Below, piece by piece: positions 23,991 to 38,500 of a DNA stretch of 64,000 bases. The notes under the pieces are model-generated. The model was not told the DNA's origin, searched no databases, and saw nothing but the letters and a program-made list of their open reading frames with translations. This DNA is from Parus major. Taxonomy: Eukaryota > Chordata > Aves > Passeriformes > Paridae. The stretch lies in contig NC_031770.1 of assembly GCF_001522545.3 (NCBI RefSeq), forward strand, positions 23,055,798 through 23,119,797, given 5' to 3'. A program made the translations under genes and the position numbers. How positions within the stretch are numbered: position 1 is the stretch's first letter; each line of letters opens with the position of its first letter.

Positions 23991-25089
23991 TAAGTGCAAT
24001 TGAAGCTATGCTGCTGCCCTGTGCAGTATATCAAAGTGCTCTGATCTCCCCAAAACATAAATTTGCAGTGCAGCCACCCTGGCAGAGCCTGGGTGGGGAT
24101 GGAGGAGGGTCCTCCTTTAACCTCTGGTGCACAGACCCACACTTCAGGGGTCACTTTACGCCATGCGAGATGAGGGCATTTGACGTCCAAAACCTGCAGG
24201 GCTGATACTACCCAGTCACTCAAATCACATAATTAATGTGCTCCTGGGTTCCAATAATAAACAATTCTGATGCTTACTCGCTACAGCCAAACTTCCCAGC
24301 CTAAATAAACAGCTTTTGGCTTAAAAATGGCTCTTATCCAAAATGAAGTTTTCCATTGATCAACCAGTCCTGCTGTGAGTTTGTACTCTCATGATTGGCG
24401 GGGGGACAGCAACTGGTTTTGTTTCCCACTGATTATGGTAAGATTGAGGGGACTTATTAAAGAATTATTTATGTTTCTGTACTTAAAAATTTCACACTGA
24501 CGCTTGCTCACATTATCTCCAGACACAGTAGTCACACTTACACCATGTCATTTCAGCTAACTAAATATCATCCTACCTACAGAACTAATGGAAGGTATGG
24601 AAAACATGAAATAAGAATTAAAGGAAAATTAGGATGATTCAAATTACATCTTATTATTACTGAATGGCTAAAAAACAGTCATCAAAGAGCAAAAGGGGGT
24701 GTAATCACCATTGTATTCCTTATCCCACTGAGGAATTTGAAAAAACATTAGCACAAAATTTCTCCATGGCCAATAAAATGGTTTTGTTCAGACTCTTCTT
24801 TTGTTGCTCAACATCTCTATCAGCTGAGCTCTTAATAAGAGGGATGCAGTGCAGGGAAGTGTCTTCTTCCTCAGATGATACTGAGGCAACTTACTGGGTG
24901 AGAAAAGTTGAGAAGAGATCCTTCTAACCCAGTGACCCAACCCAGCCCTTCCACCCACAGATTTTATGTTGAATGGTTTCTGTGGATATCACTGAAGCTG
25001 CTGTTAAGTCAGCAATCCTGATTTACAATATCTGTGTCCAATAAAAGAATGAGGGCAATTACAGTTCTTCGAACGGGAGCCTAAGCAAT

Positions 25090-25260
25090 GTCTGCTCCCA
25101 GTTTAGACACAGTCTAGACATCATTCCTCAGCCATCCTGAGGCCTTTCTGGAAGTACAATATTTCATAATCATGTAATCATCGGCCCTTTGTTGACATGA
25201 CCAATAAGAAAGTCAATTGGTGTCAGCTGTAGCGGTGATTTTGTGATGGGAACATCTGTC
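25090..25260. promoter_or_regulatory. Conserved-element-like block
   Basis: The block contains TTTCATAATCATGTAATCAT (two homeobox-like cores), CCTTTGTTG (25186-25194, SOX/TCF type), CCAATAAG, CAATTG and CAGCTG E-box forms within about 150 bases. It is unique-looking and has two CpG sites (ATCGGCCC and TAGCGGTG). Conservation cannot be tested here. Confidence 0.18.
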
Positions 25261-28200
25261 CTTTTTATTCCTGATGAGACTTAGTCTTGGTCACTGTTAA
25301 TTGGGCAAGGATGAAAGCTCCAGGTCCTGTTACAAGTCCTTTGAGTAAACTAGTTACTCAGAATTTTTTCACATAGTTTATCTCCTTTGATTTGTAAAAT
25401 TGTTTCCACTTGATGCTTTGGGCCCAGGTGCCTTTTGAGTAATAATAAAACTTTGCAGCAAGCCTCTGACAAATCCAAGTGTTCCTTTCTACCTATCCTG
25501 GTAGTTTAAATGATGCTGTATCTGCCTTGGCCCTTCACAGTCCTTTAATTTTTCACGTCTGTTAATTAATCATTCTGACACAGAGTTCTGCCACACCAAA
25601 AAAATGTTGTAAATATCCTATATATAGATCTCAACTAGGACTAGCAAGCAGGGATTTCTGCTTTGTTCTTTTATCACACATATGTTTCACTTTGATGTAA
25701 ACATTGTTTCAAAAACAGTAAAATGAGCTTTTTCATGTTATGCATAGATTATTCCATAAACATATGCATCCTGTCAGACACAGTAATAATTAGAAATAGC
25801 TGTAGTTTCATTGCTAACTCCATAATACTTCAAACTGCTAAGATTTTTAAAAAGGAAAAATCAGATTCTGGGTAGAGTAAAAAAAAATAAAAAAAAAAAA
25901 ATCTTTGATTCTGGTTAGGAACTGTTTAAATATCAATTAATTTCCCTGTCACTAGGACTCATTTAATGTTTCTATGAAATAAATAGCAAACTTAATAAAC
26001 TCACTACAATTTTATAATTTTACAAGAGTAAAATTTCCCATACAAAATTAGTCTAGACAGAGGAGTTGAACTTGTTTTGAGGTGAAGTTCAGAAATATTC
26101 TTACAACATAATTGATTTTTTTGTTCATTAATATTTTTTACTATCCAGGAAAACTGATAATATATATAAACCTCTGTTGTACCATACAGTCCCAGTCAAA
26201 GAAAAATTTAACAACAACAAGAAAGGAAATTAAAAACCTTTCAGAGGAGGGGTGAATTTAAATGAGTCTTATATCCCATGCAGAGAGATGTGGGGATAAC
26301 AAGATTGGGGAACTCTTATTTTATTTATAAAAATAAATATATGTTTAATTTTATTTAAACATCTCTCAGGCTGTGCTAGATGGTCTCTTGATAATAAAGG
26401 CAAAGTTTAAATGTGTTACTTGCTCTTACACCTGTTCATACACTGAACTTGACTCATCTTTCCACCTTAGCTAGTAAGCAGAGCAAGGACATATAGGAAA
26501 AAATGAGGTTTATTTAAACTTGGCTGTCACAGGCAGCAGCAGATTAATTTTCCTCATATTTAATGGATGGGACTCAATGAACTCAACAGAAATACCCACA
26601 ATGCATGCAAGATGGATTGGGCATTTGTATAGTCTGGTGCTAACATTCAGTCTGGCTACGGGGAAATCCTCTTGGACACCCTTGAGACCTCTGCAAAGTG
26701 CTGCAGTGCCACATTGCACTTGTCACTTTTGGCTGTCCGGCTCAGGGAAGGGCTGTGCCTCAGCACGAAGCCAGCCAGAGTCTCCTGGCCCTGAAATGGC
26801 TTCACCCAGAGGTCTCGAGGCTGCTCGGGGTAGGAGAGCCCCACCACTGGCCAACTGTGCTCTGCACCCCTCACTTTCAGCCCCCTGTTTCACCCCTACC
26901 TCTTCTATAAACAAGTTTTCAGGAAGATTCTGCTTTGCAAGGAGTGGTGCCAAGTGACATGTTTAGTGAACTGTGTTACCCTGTATAATTAAGAGGAGTT
27001 AAATCCCAGTTTTTTTACAACAGCTTTACTACAGAGCTATTACTGTGTACGTATCAACAAAATCGTTGCCCACCGATCATACTCCAACCTCTGTTCCTAA
27101 AATGCATTAAATGAACTATTGCTAATGCTAATGTCTATGAAGATTAATTAAGAGTGTTGGAGAGGAAATTTTTTTTAAGTACAGATCAAGAAGTAACATT
27201 TTCCACCAGATGTTTCTAATGTAACTCTAGGAAACCAAGTGTCACATTATCTAAAAATTAGATTTGGCTCAGTGGGAATTTCCACTATAATTTTATTTTC
27301 TCTAAAATAATGCCAGTTATTAAAGGACACATTCAAAAATAGGGTTCTATTTTGACAGCATTGTGGCTACAGTTTTCATTAGATAGATAGCAGATAATCT
27401 GAGTTTTATGAATCTCACAGAGTGCCTTTGACCATGGTTTGAGATAACATCACATCCATCACAGAGAGACTGGCTTTCTCTTTAATTCTGCCTTGACAAA
27501 CACAAGATCTGATCTACTTCCTCTTCTCCCCTCTGAGGCTGAGTAAATAATTTTTGTTCAGTATCCTATCTTTCAAGCAACAAAAAAGTATTTATTTTCT
27601 CAGGTATGCAATGAAATTCTCCTGAATCAGCATTTTGTGCTAGGAAAATTAAATATCGTTAGAATGAATAGTGATCCTGGGATTTCTTCTGCTGCTTAGC
27701 TCTCCACTGCAAGTGGTGCCAAGACTGAAAGGGTAAACTAGAGTCTTCCCAGATGGCTAAGCTGAGTCCTCTAACCTCCTGTGTTCAAGGCAGCAGGATA
27801 AAGAGTACTCCACCTCTCCAAACTCTTGTACTTTTATGGCCAAGTGGAACTGTGATTCAAATATAAACAGGTAATGGGACCCCAAAATTTAGCAAAGTAT
27901 CTTAATAGATAAGTGGATAAATCCCTGATTGCATGTTGCCTATGGCCCATTGTTCATTGATCAGAAATAAATGTCCCTAGCAGTGATTCAGCAGTAATGA
28001 TATCAGCAATACTTATCAGAAGCAGACTGATGCCTTTGTACAAATGGTGCTGATAAAGGACTTGCAGAGCAGGGAACAATTCAAACAAGTGGAATGAACA
28101 AAGAAGTGCATGGCTTATCTTTTGTGGCATTTTCCATGGCTTCAGAGTATCTGACAGTGAAGCCAATGGGAATATATGTTTTCCATGATAACAGTTACAT

Positions 28201-29239
28201 GTGTGGTTTGCACTTTCAATGTCTGCGCTGGAGCAGCTCAGTCTCCTGTCTGCTGACGCAGGGCAGGGCGGCTCTGGCACATGGGATCAGCCACCACTTC
28301 AGCTATCCCGGCCTCAGAGTGCCAGGTGATTTAAGGTGCTCTCTTAGGATGGTTGCTTTCCACAGCTGCACCTATTTGTCTCCAGATAAATCTCCTTTTT
28401 TTTTTTTTTTAATAGTCACCACAGTTCCCAGTCCCAAAATAGGAGCCGTAGCAGGAACCCATAGGATCACCATTTGTCACAATTCCATTTGCTAGACCAT
28501 TGTTTTACTTCATTCACACTATGCTGTGCATTTCCTGCAAGAAAATAATAGACTTTATTTTAATCTTAATTTTTATGTGATGGCCCCCACATTATGTGCA
28601 TCAGTATCTGTCTGCCTGCCCTTCCATCACCAGTTTGTAAAGATGGACTTGGGACTAGAGCCTATATTGCTGAAACCTTAAATAGTCCTGCCTCATTTTC
28701 TTAGTTTACTACAAAAACATTGAGATAATTGGGAATGATTCTTACTTCATTTATACTACCTTAAACCAGCAAAGCTTTTATCTTTTCTTGTTTATCAAAA
28801 ATATTTTCTTGTTTAACAAAACCTATTCTTGCTCTCTCCTTCTACCTTTGCTGCATTCTTTCCCACCCTCTTTTACTTTTTGTCACTGCAAGTTTTTTGC
28901 TATGTTCACTAGCACCATATTTGAACCTGTGATTGCTTGCTTTTTTCTGCCTTCAAAATAATTGAATCAAATTTACTGTTAATGCTTTCTGAATTTAAGT
29001 TTGCACCACCTCCAGAAGGAGCCTTCTGAATTCTACGTTGTGGTAAAGCAGTTTCAGAAGTGCAAAGACAGCAGAGTGAAAAGCCAAGAAGCATTCTATA
29101 AGAGAGCCTGGACTGAGAAACTAATGATTCTTTACTCTTAGCTGTAATGCTTTATAACAAAACACTGAAGAAAATGCAGCACAAGGAGCAGCCTTCTGAG
29201 GATGTTAGGCTGAGAGTCAAGTGGAAAGCTCCGACTGAG

Positions 29240-29402
29240 CCTGTGTGTGACCTCTCTACTGCTGCTCTGTTTATCCCCCAGCCTGGATTGGTACCTGCCT
29301 CACCCCAGGTGCACCTGGCACTTGGCTTTATTAAATGTCGTGAGCTTCCCATGGCATGACTTACCAGGATTGTCCCAGTCCCTCTGGATGACATCCTGGC
29401 TT
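29240..29402 (-). mobile_element. CR1 LINE fragment, reverse orientation
   Basis: Read on the plus strand this is the reverse complement of the CR1 region that ends the reverse-transcriptase frame. Recognisable stretches are CCCCAGGTGCACCTGGCACT (near 29303), GTCGTGAGCTTCCCATGG, and CCCAGTCCCTCTGGATGACA (29374-29393). It corresponds to roughly the same CR1 region as the fragment at 11150-11545 but is more diverged. It is the only minus-strand CR1 piece in the window, truncated at both ends. Confidence 0.75.
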
Positions 29403-29415
29403 TCAAACATCCTGG

Positions 29416-29442
29416 CTTTCACAGAGCTGCGCTCTGTGAAAG
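29416..29442. repeat. Perfect hairpin, 12-bp arms, 3-nt loop
   Basis: CTTTCACAGAGC (29416-29427), loop TGC, then the exact reverse complement GCTCTGTGAAAG (29431-29442). A direct repeat ACATCCTGGCTTTCA precedes it (about 29390-29404 and 29408-29422), so a small duplication and an inversion adjoin the CR1 end. Confidence 0.8.
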
Positions 29443-32400
29443 TGGGGAGCCTCATTGCTGCCTGTGACTATTTGAACTATGACCTCTGTCTCCTGGTTGA
29501 CTTCATAAAATATGTTGCCAGCAGAATAATCCATCTTTTACATTTGGATCAGGAATTTGAAGTGCAGTTAATAGATATGGAGGTAAATGGAGGGTATCTC
29601 TGGTTGGTCTTCCAGGTATGGTTCTTGCTTTGCTGAGAGGAATGAGCTGTGGAAACTTCATCCCTTTTGCTTTTTCAGGTGGGTCTTAACTTTTCCAAGC
29701 AGCTGTCTGCAATATGTGTGGCCTCATATCTCATGAGAGGCATTTTTGATACCCTCTGAAGTTAAGGTTTCAAAAAATGTTATTGAAAAAACGTCCCTAC
29801 TAAGAATATTTTTTCTTCGAATAGTTATAAAAAGGGAAACCCGTGCCCCGAGTTTGAAATCCACATGTTACTTTCCATGTGGTTCACACATGTGCAACAT
29901 AGGCATGTTTTTATGAATCGTTTGTATATTCCTTAGCCAGACTCCTGTGTTTAAACAAATGTGGAAACAACACAGTACAGCTGGATAAGGAATTTTTTGT
30001 TCATAAGTAGGATCTATACATTTTTAAAGCTACACTTTCAGCAATAAAGAAATTGTCCCTATTACTGGAATGTACTTCATATCTTGATGAAACTTTTAAT
30101 TCTTTTGGCCTGGATAAAAAAGACCTATGAACTTTATAATGGTGCCAACTTAGCATTGCAAGGGTTAGTAATAGCCAGGAGTGAAGGTGCTACTCATTAC
30201 TAAGATATCAAAACAGGACTGTCTACTTGGCAAGAAGGTTAGTTCTGATGTTGTTTCCCAAATTATTAACATCTTATTAAATGAACTGTTTCAGAACTTG
30301 GGATAGTTGAACACTAAAAGAAGACTGAAAATTGAAATACAAAATAAATGGCCTTTATTGGCAGCGCCCTTCAAACACTTTTCTATCTTTTTCTTTTAGA
30401 CCATGAAAGGAATAACTTTGGATGGTTGCAATAGCATATGAGAAAATGGCCTCATTTCTTGTACTGGATGATGTAAAATATTACTTCCTGAATTACTGTA
30501 CTTGGAATCATCCAAGAAGCAAATACCAAAAATCTGAACACATAACTGCTTGTCAAAATATAGTACTGAATTTGGACAGTGTGAATTTCAGGTGTCAGAT
30601 GTAAGATGGTCTACAAGATAAATGCTCTACTGTCTGCTCCACTACTAATTTGTTGAAAAGACAAGTCAAGTTCAAATTCTATATTGCCAATACAAAGAAA
30701 ACTAACTGCCTTTTACTGGCACATCATTCAGTCTTATTGCTGCCTCTCAGACACAATGAAAAATGGTGTCTGCTCCCACTACGACTGCTTGGAAAAGAAC
30801 AATTTCTAACCCTCTCACAGGGTTGCCACACACTACCTTCCCTACAGTGCCTCTGACTGTGCTGCTGACCCTTATGTGTCTTCTCTGCCTAATTAATGTA
30901 TAAAGCAAGGTACCCAAAGTGTTCATCTCCAGATCTGGTATCTAGGAAAAACCTTTGTATTCCCTTTTCATCTTATTTTCCCACTGAGAATATAGTACTG
31001 AACTTATTCTCCTGTGGGATCATTCATGAAAACTATTACCCAAGCATCTTGCACAGACATTGCTATTTTTGTTTAAGTGACATTTTAAAAATCTGGTTAG
31101 GACCAGATTTTCAAAAAAAGTAAAAGTATTTTTTCCACAGAGTATGAAGTCAACCGAAAATATAAACGCCAGTGTGAGCCCAGTTAATGAGTTTCTGTCA
31201 CTAAAATAATTGGTAAATTATTCTAGGTGATTAAGGATTAAACATTCTTTTTTATTGAAAATTTTGGTTAATTAAGATGATCCTATGTGCTATAGAAAAA
31301 GAGAAGACTCCTCACAAAATTACTTACAAAATCAGAAATAAAGCAACTGAAGCTAAAATTACAGTTTGCATTTACTTTCCACAAACTAAGCATAAACAAT
31401 AGTATTTGTGTCTGAAGGATGTGTCTGATCCTTTTTCACCATGCAGCACACCCTACATTTCACCAAAATTATCACCGACAGCTTTAGGAATGTGCAATTA
31501 ACTGAAGGCATGAATAGGATGAATCCCATCCAATTGTGTGGAATTTGAATCTATGTTAAAATTATTCTAGAAAAAATAATATGGCTGGTTCAGTGGAGGA
31601 ATTCTAGCCTTGCATGTGAATAATGGATTTTTCCATTCTATAGCTGCATTATGAAAAAAAAAGGAATGAGATGAAAAAAGGAATGAAGAAAATTTTAAGA
31701 CATCCAACAATTTTAACATGTAGAAGCCCTCTCTGTGTTACTTAACCCCCTTTTTTTTTCACTCCACTTGAAAGATTTAGGTCAGTTTAATAAAAAAAAA
31801 AAAAAAAGAAAAGTAGAAGAAAAGCCAAAGCATGTGATTTTAGAAACGTTCTGATTAAGTGTTTTAACTTTTGTGGATAAGTTTTGGGTTTTTTTGGGGT
31901 TTTTTTGCTGAGCAACTGCCAAAGGTGATTGTGATTTTGTATCTGCATTTTTAGCCTGTGTTTTTATGTGTATTTATGCCATATAATTTAGTTTTTATCC
32001 AGTGTTATCAAGAGATGGAAAAATGCAATCTATCAATAGAGGCTAAAAAGTGCACTGACACTGGTACCAAATGGGAATAAAGGAGAGAACTCCCCAGGAT
32101 TTGCCCCAAAGAAATATTTTTTCTGATTTCTTCAGAAGAACCTAGGTCAGAAAGGGTGAAGAAGAAGTTTTAAATTACCTGGCAGAATTATCTTCTAATA
32201 TAGCTTCATTTTGATTTACTAAACCTTTTAGCAAGGACTTACATTGCAGTGAAAAAAACCTGTTAGAATGAAAAACGTCACTTCATTATGCACCATTTCC
32301 CCCTTCATTTGTGCTAAGGAAAGATAAATATGAAAGTTCTGAGAGCTGGAAAAACAAAGGCCTCCATCTGTCTTCACCTACAGCAAGTTCACGGATGAGA

Positions 32401-32459
32401 CAAACAATAAACTCAGTAAATGCAGCTCTGACTTCAGCCATCCTGCATTGCTGAAGCAG

Positions 32460-32540
32460 CCGCAGCAGCCGGAGCTAATCACTGGCTCTGGCCTGGGGTC
32501 TATATAAACACCAGTAGAACAGTCTCATATAGTTCTGGGG
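32460..32540 (+). promoter_or_regulatory. TATA-like core promoter candidate
   Basis: TATATAAAC at 32501-32509 is preceded by a richer stretch with CCGCAGCAGCCGG (32460-32472) and CTAATCACTGG. A start site would fall near 32530. No open frame or clear first exon follows, so this may be chance or a noncoding transcript start. Confidence 0.15.
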
Positions 32541-35500
32541 CTGGGACTGATTCAACAGAAAACAGAGTAAGAGACATCTTGCTGGATTGCTGGCAGGATG
32601 CGCAGAGTCAATATTTGTAATAGTAATTAGTTCTGGAACTGAGACAAGTGACTTGATACACATGTTATGACATCTTCCTTTAGCTCTTTCGTTTTTGAAG
32701 TAAATAGTTATGTTAATCTAATCTTGCACAAAGTCTCTTTCTCACAGTTCTAAGTTTCTTTTATAAGGAATTTTGTCTAATTTACCATCTGTTCAAAGGA
32801 CAGCTTCTTCCTAACAAGTATTTCTGATAAAGACAATCTAAACTAATAAAGACTAATTGTCAAAATTTAATAGTAAGATTAGAAAATCATAACTTTGCTG
32901 TAGACTACCATTGAAGAATGCATTTTGTCAATCAGAACCAAACACTTAAAATTAATGCTAGCTAGAGATGTTAGGAGCCAGCTCCCTCCCTTTTATTCTG
33001 AGGCTTCTACTTGGAGACTACAAAACCAGATGGAGGGAGTATCATCATTTACTCTGACCTGCAGCATAACTTAGACACAGGACTTTCGTAAGCTATTTCT
33101 CATTCCAAAAAAAAAAAAAGCATCTGATTTAGAAAACATTCTAGTTCTGGTTTAAAATGGCCTGTGATGGGAATTCACTATAACCTTATTAAGCTGTCCT
33201 GGTGGCTAATCAGTTACTGTTCAGAATTTGTCTTGCTCCAGTGCTCAGACAGTTAAGCTTCTTATAATTTGATCTTTTGCAGCTCTGAAGAATTACATTT
33301 TTGTTGCCAAGAAAATTGACCTTTTATATTCTTCTTGACACAGGAATCTGTTGAGTTCCTGAATGTTTCAGTATAAGGCAAAATTTTCATTCCTTTGTTT
33401 CATTTTCCCAGTGTTTTCTGCACTCTTCATGGTTCTTCTGTAGTCAGCACAGAATTGGGCACCAGCTCCCAAAGTAAATGTTTGGTGACTTTCCTTGTCC
33501 TGTTTATTAGTATCGCATTTCTTCATCTAACCCTGAAATAAATGAACTCTTTCAGCTGTAGCACAGCATCAGGGACACCTCCAGACCCCAAGTATTTCCA
33601 GAGCTACAACTTGCCAGATGTAGTCTGCTGTCTTGGCAGCACTCACTTTGCATAGCTGGGTGTCCAGCACTTGGCTGTGCTGGAGCTCTGATTTATAGCT
33701 GTGCTTTTTCACACAGCAGTCCAGGTGACTCTGTATCTGTGACCTGCTTTCCTAAGTACTGGCTTTTTGTGTCATCCCCAGCTTTCTCAGGAAGTAAGCA
33801 GGCAGGGACACAACTGCTCAAGTTTATTTCAGCTCTGTAGAGCTAGAATGAATTTTCCTTTTCTCATTTATCTTTGCAGACCCATTCAGTTGTCCAGCTT
33901 TGGGCTATTTCATAAGGCTGTATAAATTTATCAGAGTGTTCATTTCTTATTTAAAATGTCATTAATGTTATTAACTCAAAATGTCTTTAATAAGTCTTTC
34001 TAAAAGTACACTATTAATTTTATCAGCCAAATTTGTTGCTTCCTGCCTCTGCCTTTAGAAGAGGACCTTAGACTCTGGCTTTTCATTTTACTAGCTGACA
34101 TTAATTAAATAATTTTCCTTTGCTTCTCTGTCTGTAAAGTACAATGACAATTATTCAGACAATTATTTCTGCTGTGCCTCTCTCACATTGTTTGCAGACA
34201 TGTAGATGGCTTTGTCCATCTCCAAGTAATTTCTGGAAAGTTTCACTATTTCATGAAAATCTGGTGTTATGCTGAAGAGAGTTCACTTACCCTTTCTGTT
34301 TTTAATGTAGGAAGTTACACTGATAAAAAAAAACCAAAAAACTATTGTAACTTCTATTTATCATTTTTTCTTATCAGGTTTCTTATTTACTTGTGTAAGG
34401 AGTATTATTTTGCTTTCATTGAATAATAACAGTTATAACAAACCCTAAGACTGCACTCTTTAAGTATAGTGTTGTTGAAATGTAGTTACAGGCCAACAGT
34501 TTGTTTTACTGACTTTATCTGCCCCTTTATTTCATAACCACCCACCTGTCCTCCCCACATTAGAAATTATTCTCTCAAACCCCTATATCTTTTAGGATCA
34601 ATTGCATCTTTCAAACTAAAATATCTCTGTGGATTTAAGATGGAATTAATGAAGTGGTTAATAGTATCTTAAGTACATGGGTTCAAAATTATTTTCCAGA
34701 CATACATTCTCTCTCTGGAAAAAAACTAAAAGCTGATTAATTCTCAAATGCTGCCATGAGCTTCATCCCAGGCCTTCCACTGGAATAGGCATCACAAATC
34801 TCATGCCCACTGATTTGGACAGAAATTCATAGATCTCTGATTTGTTTTCTGTTCCAAAGCTGTCAAAACAGGGAATCCCAGATGCAGGACATTCCTGATG
34901 TGGCAGTCCAGCTGACATTTAGCGTCACGAGATTTCTCTTTGGATGCTTGAGAGCGTCTTGGGATAAGATGGAGCCCCAGAGGCCTGTCAGCCTGCCATG
35001 TCCATTGTAATCTGTGTGATGGGCATGGGGTCTGCAAGGACACAGCACTGCAGCTGTGGAAGAAATCCAGATGTGTGGAACTCCTGGGAGCAAGAGCTGA
35101 AGCACTCAGGAGTCACTGAGACCCTTGTTTGAGGTCTGTGGAGTCTTCAGCCCAAGGAGAAGAATTCCTCCCATTCTGTGATTGTATAAACATACAGCAG
35201 GCTGTGGACAGGTTATTCAAGAGGTAAATACTCTTTTGTGACTTGCTCATACAGTTTTGCTTTGGGCTGGTGATGATTTGGGTCAGAATTCTGTGTGGTA
35301 ACAACAAAAATAAACTTGGATGGTGATTGGGAAATGGGATAGATCATCCATTTCTCTAAGTACCTTTACTTTCAGATATTTAATAATAACTTTATTCCCC
35401 AGCAGGAATTCAGAATGCTTATCAACCTGCAAGGAAACCAAGAAAAACAGAAATAAGAAAATAAGAAAAACGGACAATTCAATAAGCTGTAGATAAAACT

Positions 35501-38500
35501 TGCAACTACACTTCTTTCCAAATTGATTCCATATGGTGAGTCAAATTCTGCTTTCCATTACATGAATATAAATCTGGAGTCACTCAGCTGATTTCACTGG
35601 GATAACTGCATTGAAAACAGGCAGCAGGATTTGGCCCCAATGAGTAGAGATACAGCTTATCCTATTGCTGTTGATGTTCTTGCAGTGCACCAATATACTT
35701 GCAAATATTCAGTTCTGTCGCCACATGTTAAATGTTCTAAAGCCCTTATTTTGCACTTGTTATCTTGCAATATTTGAGAGCCTGGAATAGAAGTCGAGGT
35801 ACTCCTGGAACCTGCTGTTTTTCTTGCTAAATAGTAACAGTATCTGTAATGAGCTGAGGATAAATGCCATTTGGAAAGGGAGTGTGGGAGCCATTTGATA
35901 GCAATCAGGAAAACAAGAAGAAACTCTAACCCCTGATTTTTCTCTATGCATGAGAAAAAGTTAAATAACTTCCTTCTCCTTCTAAAGCCCAGGAGCCATG
36001 TTCAAAAACCCAAACTGAATGCTTTTAATAGAAATCTCAGCATGGTTAAAAAAAAAAAATATTACTGAGCGTTCATTAACTGAATGTGCTAGGGTTCAGA
36101 CAGACAGCTGAGTTATAGCAACTTAATAAGTCACTGCCTGGGAGCAGAACTGCAGGAAATGTTGGTTACTGGCCATATCTGCCTTAAGTCTGTCCCAGTT
36201 TTAAACTGATGTAATGTAGATTAAAAGTTAGAGAGTTTCAATTTTGTTTTTTCTGCCTCCAGCTCCATCAGTTGTGAAGAATCAGTGTTATACTGCAGTT
36301 GATCAGTGGTAACACAATAGATATCTGTGGTCTTTCTAGTGACCAAAACACAGGAGTTTTATGAATTTGATACTGCATCCAAACAAAGTGCTGATTGCTG
36401 AGCTAAGACTCGATTCATTGCAGAGTGGAAATTAGCTACCATAGCCTTGTATATTCCTCATGAGTCAGATTCTGTGAGTTTTTACTCATTTATTTTCACT
36501 GAAGACAGAAGTTTTCAGAATAGAAGCCCATGTCCATGCACTAGCCATGAGATCTATTGAACATGTCCCTTTGTCAGCAAAGCTTAACCCATGAGATGCT
36601 GTACCCATCAGAAGTAGTTCTATACCAGCAGTGGGAGGCTGGAAAATGATTGTTGGAAGATAGAAAACAAGGCTGCATGGAGGCTGTAGAACTGTGAAAT
36701 GGCTCATATGAAACATGCCAGAAGCTGCTGGTAAATTTTTTATTCTCTGAAAGAAAAAAGAAAACAAGCTGGAAATCAAAAAATTATCTGAAAAGATAGC
36801 AGGCAGTGTCTCACCCTGAGGTTGAATGACAGCTGATGTTGCCTTTCAATGAATGTTTTATTTCCTCAGCTTCTCCTTCTCATCCTGCCTCTAAGCTGAG
36901 GTTGTTCTTTGTTGTCTGAAGATCAAAGGGTATACAATGTAGAGACATTGATTTTAGATAAAGGAACTTTAGAGACTGTCTTTCCTCTTCCTCAGTAATT
37001 TTAACTAGCTCTAAACCAAGATGTTTGTGTTCTGCTAAAATAACTCATACTGAAATTCAAATGCAATTGAAGAAACTGAATTTTCAGTATCTCTTTAAAT
37101 ACAGCTCCAGATGCCATTAAAAGAGACCAGATGTCAAGCATTTTGTTTTATATTCTAAAACAAGGGGCAATAAAAGTTTCTATTTGAATTTGCCCATTCT
37201 AACCTAATGGTGAATCGCTGTGCAGATATGCCTACATTTTTTAGAGATATGATCATGACAAAGGAGGTATGGTGCTCTTCAGCACCATGATAACACCAGC
37301 ATGTCCAAGACAGCGTTGAGGGAAATGATCTCCAGATTATCTGTCTTCATTGTTCTGGTCACAGACGAAGACTTGGCTTGACAGATACACAGGACTGAAT
37401 TTTCCCACAGTTTTCACCAGAAGGGAATGGGAACTGTGTGCAGTGGGGGTGGGGGACACAAGGAATGGGGAACAGAATTGCTCTTGTTGATTATTTTATG
37501 TCACAGATTTGATTTTGATGGGGCTAAGAAGGTCATTTAAATGCTCATTTTTATTACTAGGAAAATTACTGAAAAGGAAAGGTTTGGGCTTATACTTTAT
37601 GCAAGAATGAGCTTCAGCTTTGCCTCTAATTTACCTCTTAACATAGCCCCAGACCCTGTGAAGCGCTAAAGAAAGTTCTTCATATAAAACATATGAAGCC
37701 TTGCAGGAGATTGCTGCCGTGCTTTGAGAAAATACTTACTTAAAGATTGCTCTGGACCAGAGCCCAAATAAATTGACAGTGACATTCTGTCAAATGGTGC
37801 AAATCAGGGTGATGCTGGGATATGTCTCCTTTTGCATATTTTCCAGAACTTCCCAATATTTCATTTCTATATTAAAAAAAAAAGAAAAAAAAAGTCTGTG
37901 AACCAAAATCACACAGTGCCACATTTGACAACTTTCCACAAATGAGTTGAAAACATATATCTGGCCTGTCACCCTGTGGTGGGTCACTCAGATTCTGCTT
38001 TCAATTGGAGAGTTCCTTGATTTGCAGCTGGTACCAGGTATGTGCCAGATACACTTCAGGTAGAACTTTACTGATACTGTATATTCCTGAAGCAGATCAA
38101 ACAGAAATTAGAGAACCTGCCATTTTTGTAGGAAGAAATAAGCATTTTCCATCTGTTTAATTTTTTTGGTGGTGTTTGGTCTTTTCCATGTTTTTCTGGA
38201 GCTTGCTTTGTAGCACTGCTAAGAAAGTTGGTGTTTCAGATTTCCTGGATTTCATGAAAACCTTTGTTTTGGCTTTGGTTTGAATGAGTTCATACTCAGG
38301 AATTCTGCACTGAGGGTTAGGGTTCAAACCCCAAGTCCCAAAGCAATTCTGTGCTAAAATGATTGGGCTTTAGGCTGTTTATTTGTTGGAATCAGGGGAC
38401 TTTCACCCAAACTAGAGCCTCGCTGAGGGCTCGATTGAAATCTGACCCTAGTTTTGCTAAAAAGCAGCTCAGTTTTCTAGCTAGGTGTATAAATGAACAG

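Larger units (their letters stand above)
20158..29239. other. Long non-genic stretch with candidate CNEs
   Basis: No gene, RNA gene or confident interspersed repeat is recognised in about 9 kb. It includes a decayed TAA-rich stretch (about 21668-21715), an AT-rich stretch at 25.6-26.4 kb with A-tracts, a GC-richer block at 26640-26900 with overlapping chance frames up to 145 codons, and a 15-base T-tract (28396-28410). Two motif-dense blocks are listed separately. Confidence 0.45.

Noticed and set aside
26640..26900. GC-richer block with several overlapping open frames
   Set aside because: Frames overlap on both strands without domain; considered as a repeat or exon but no diagnostic sequence was recognised.
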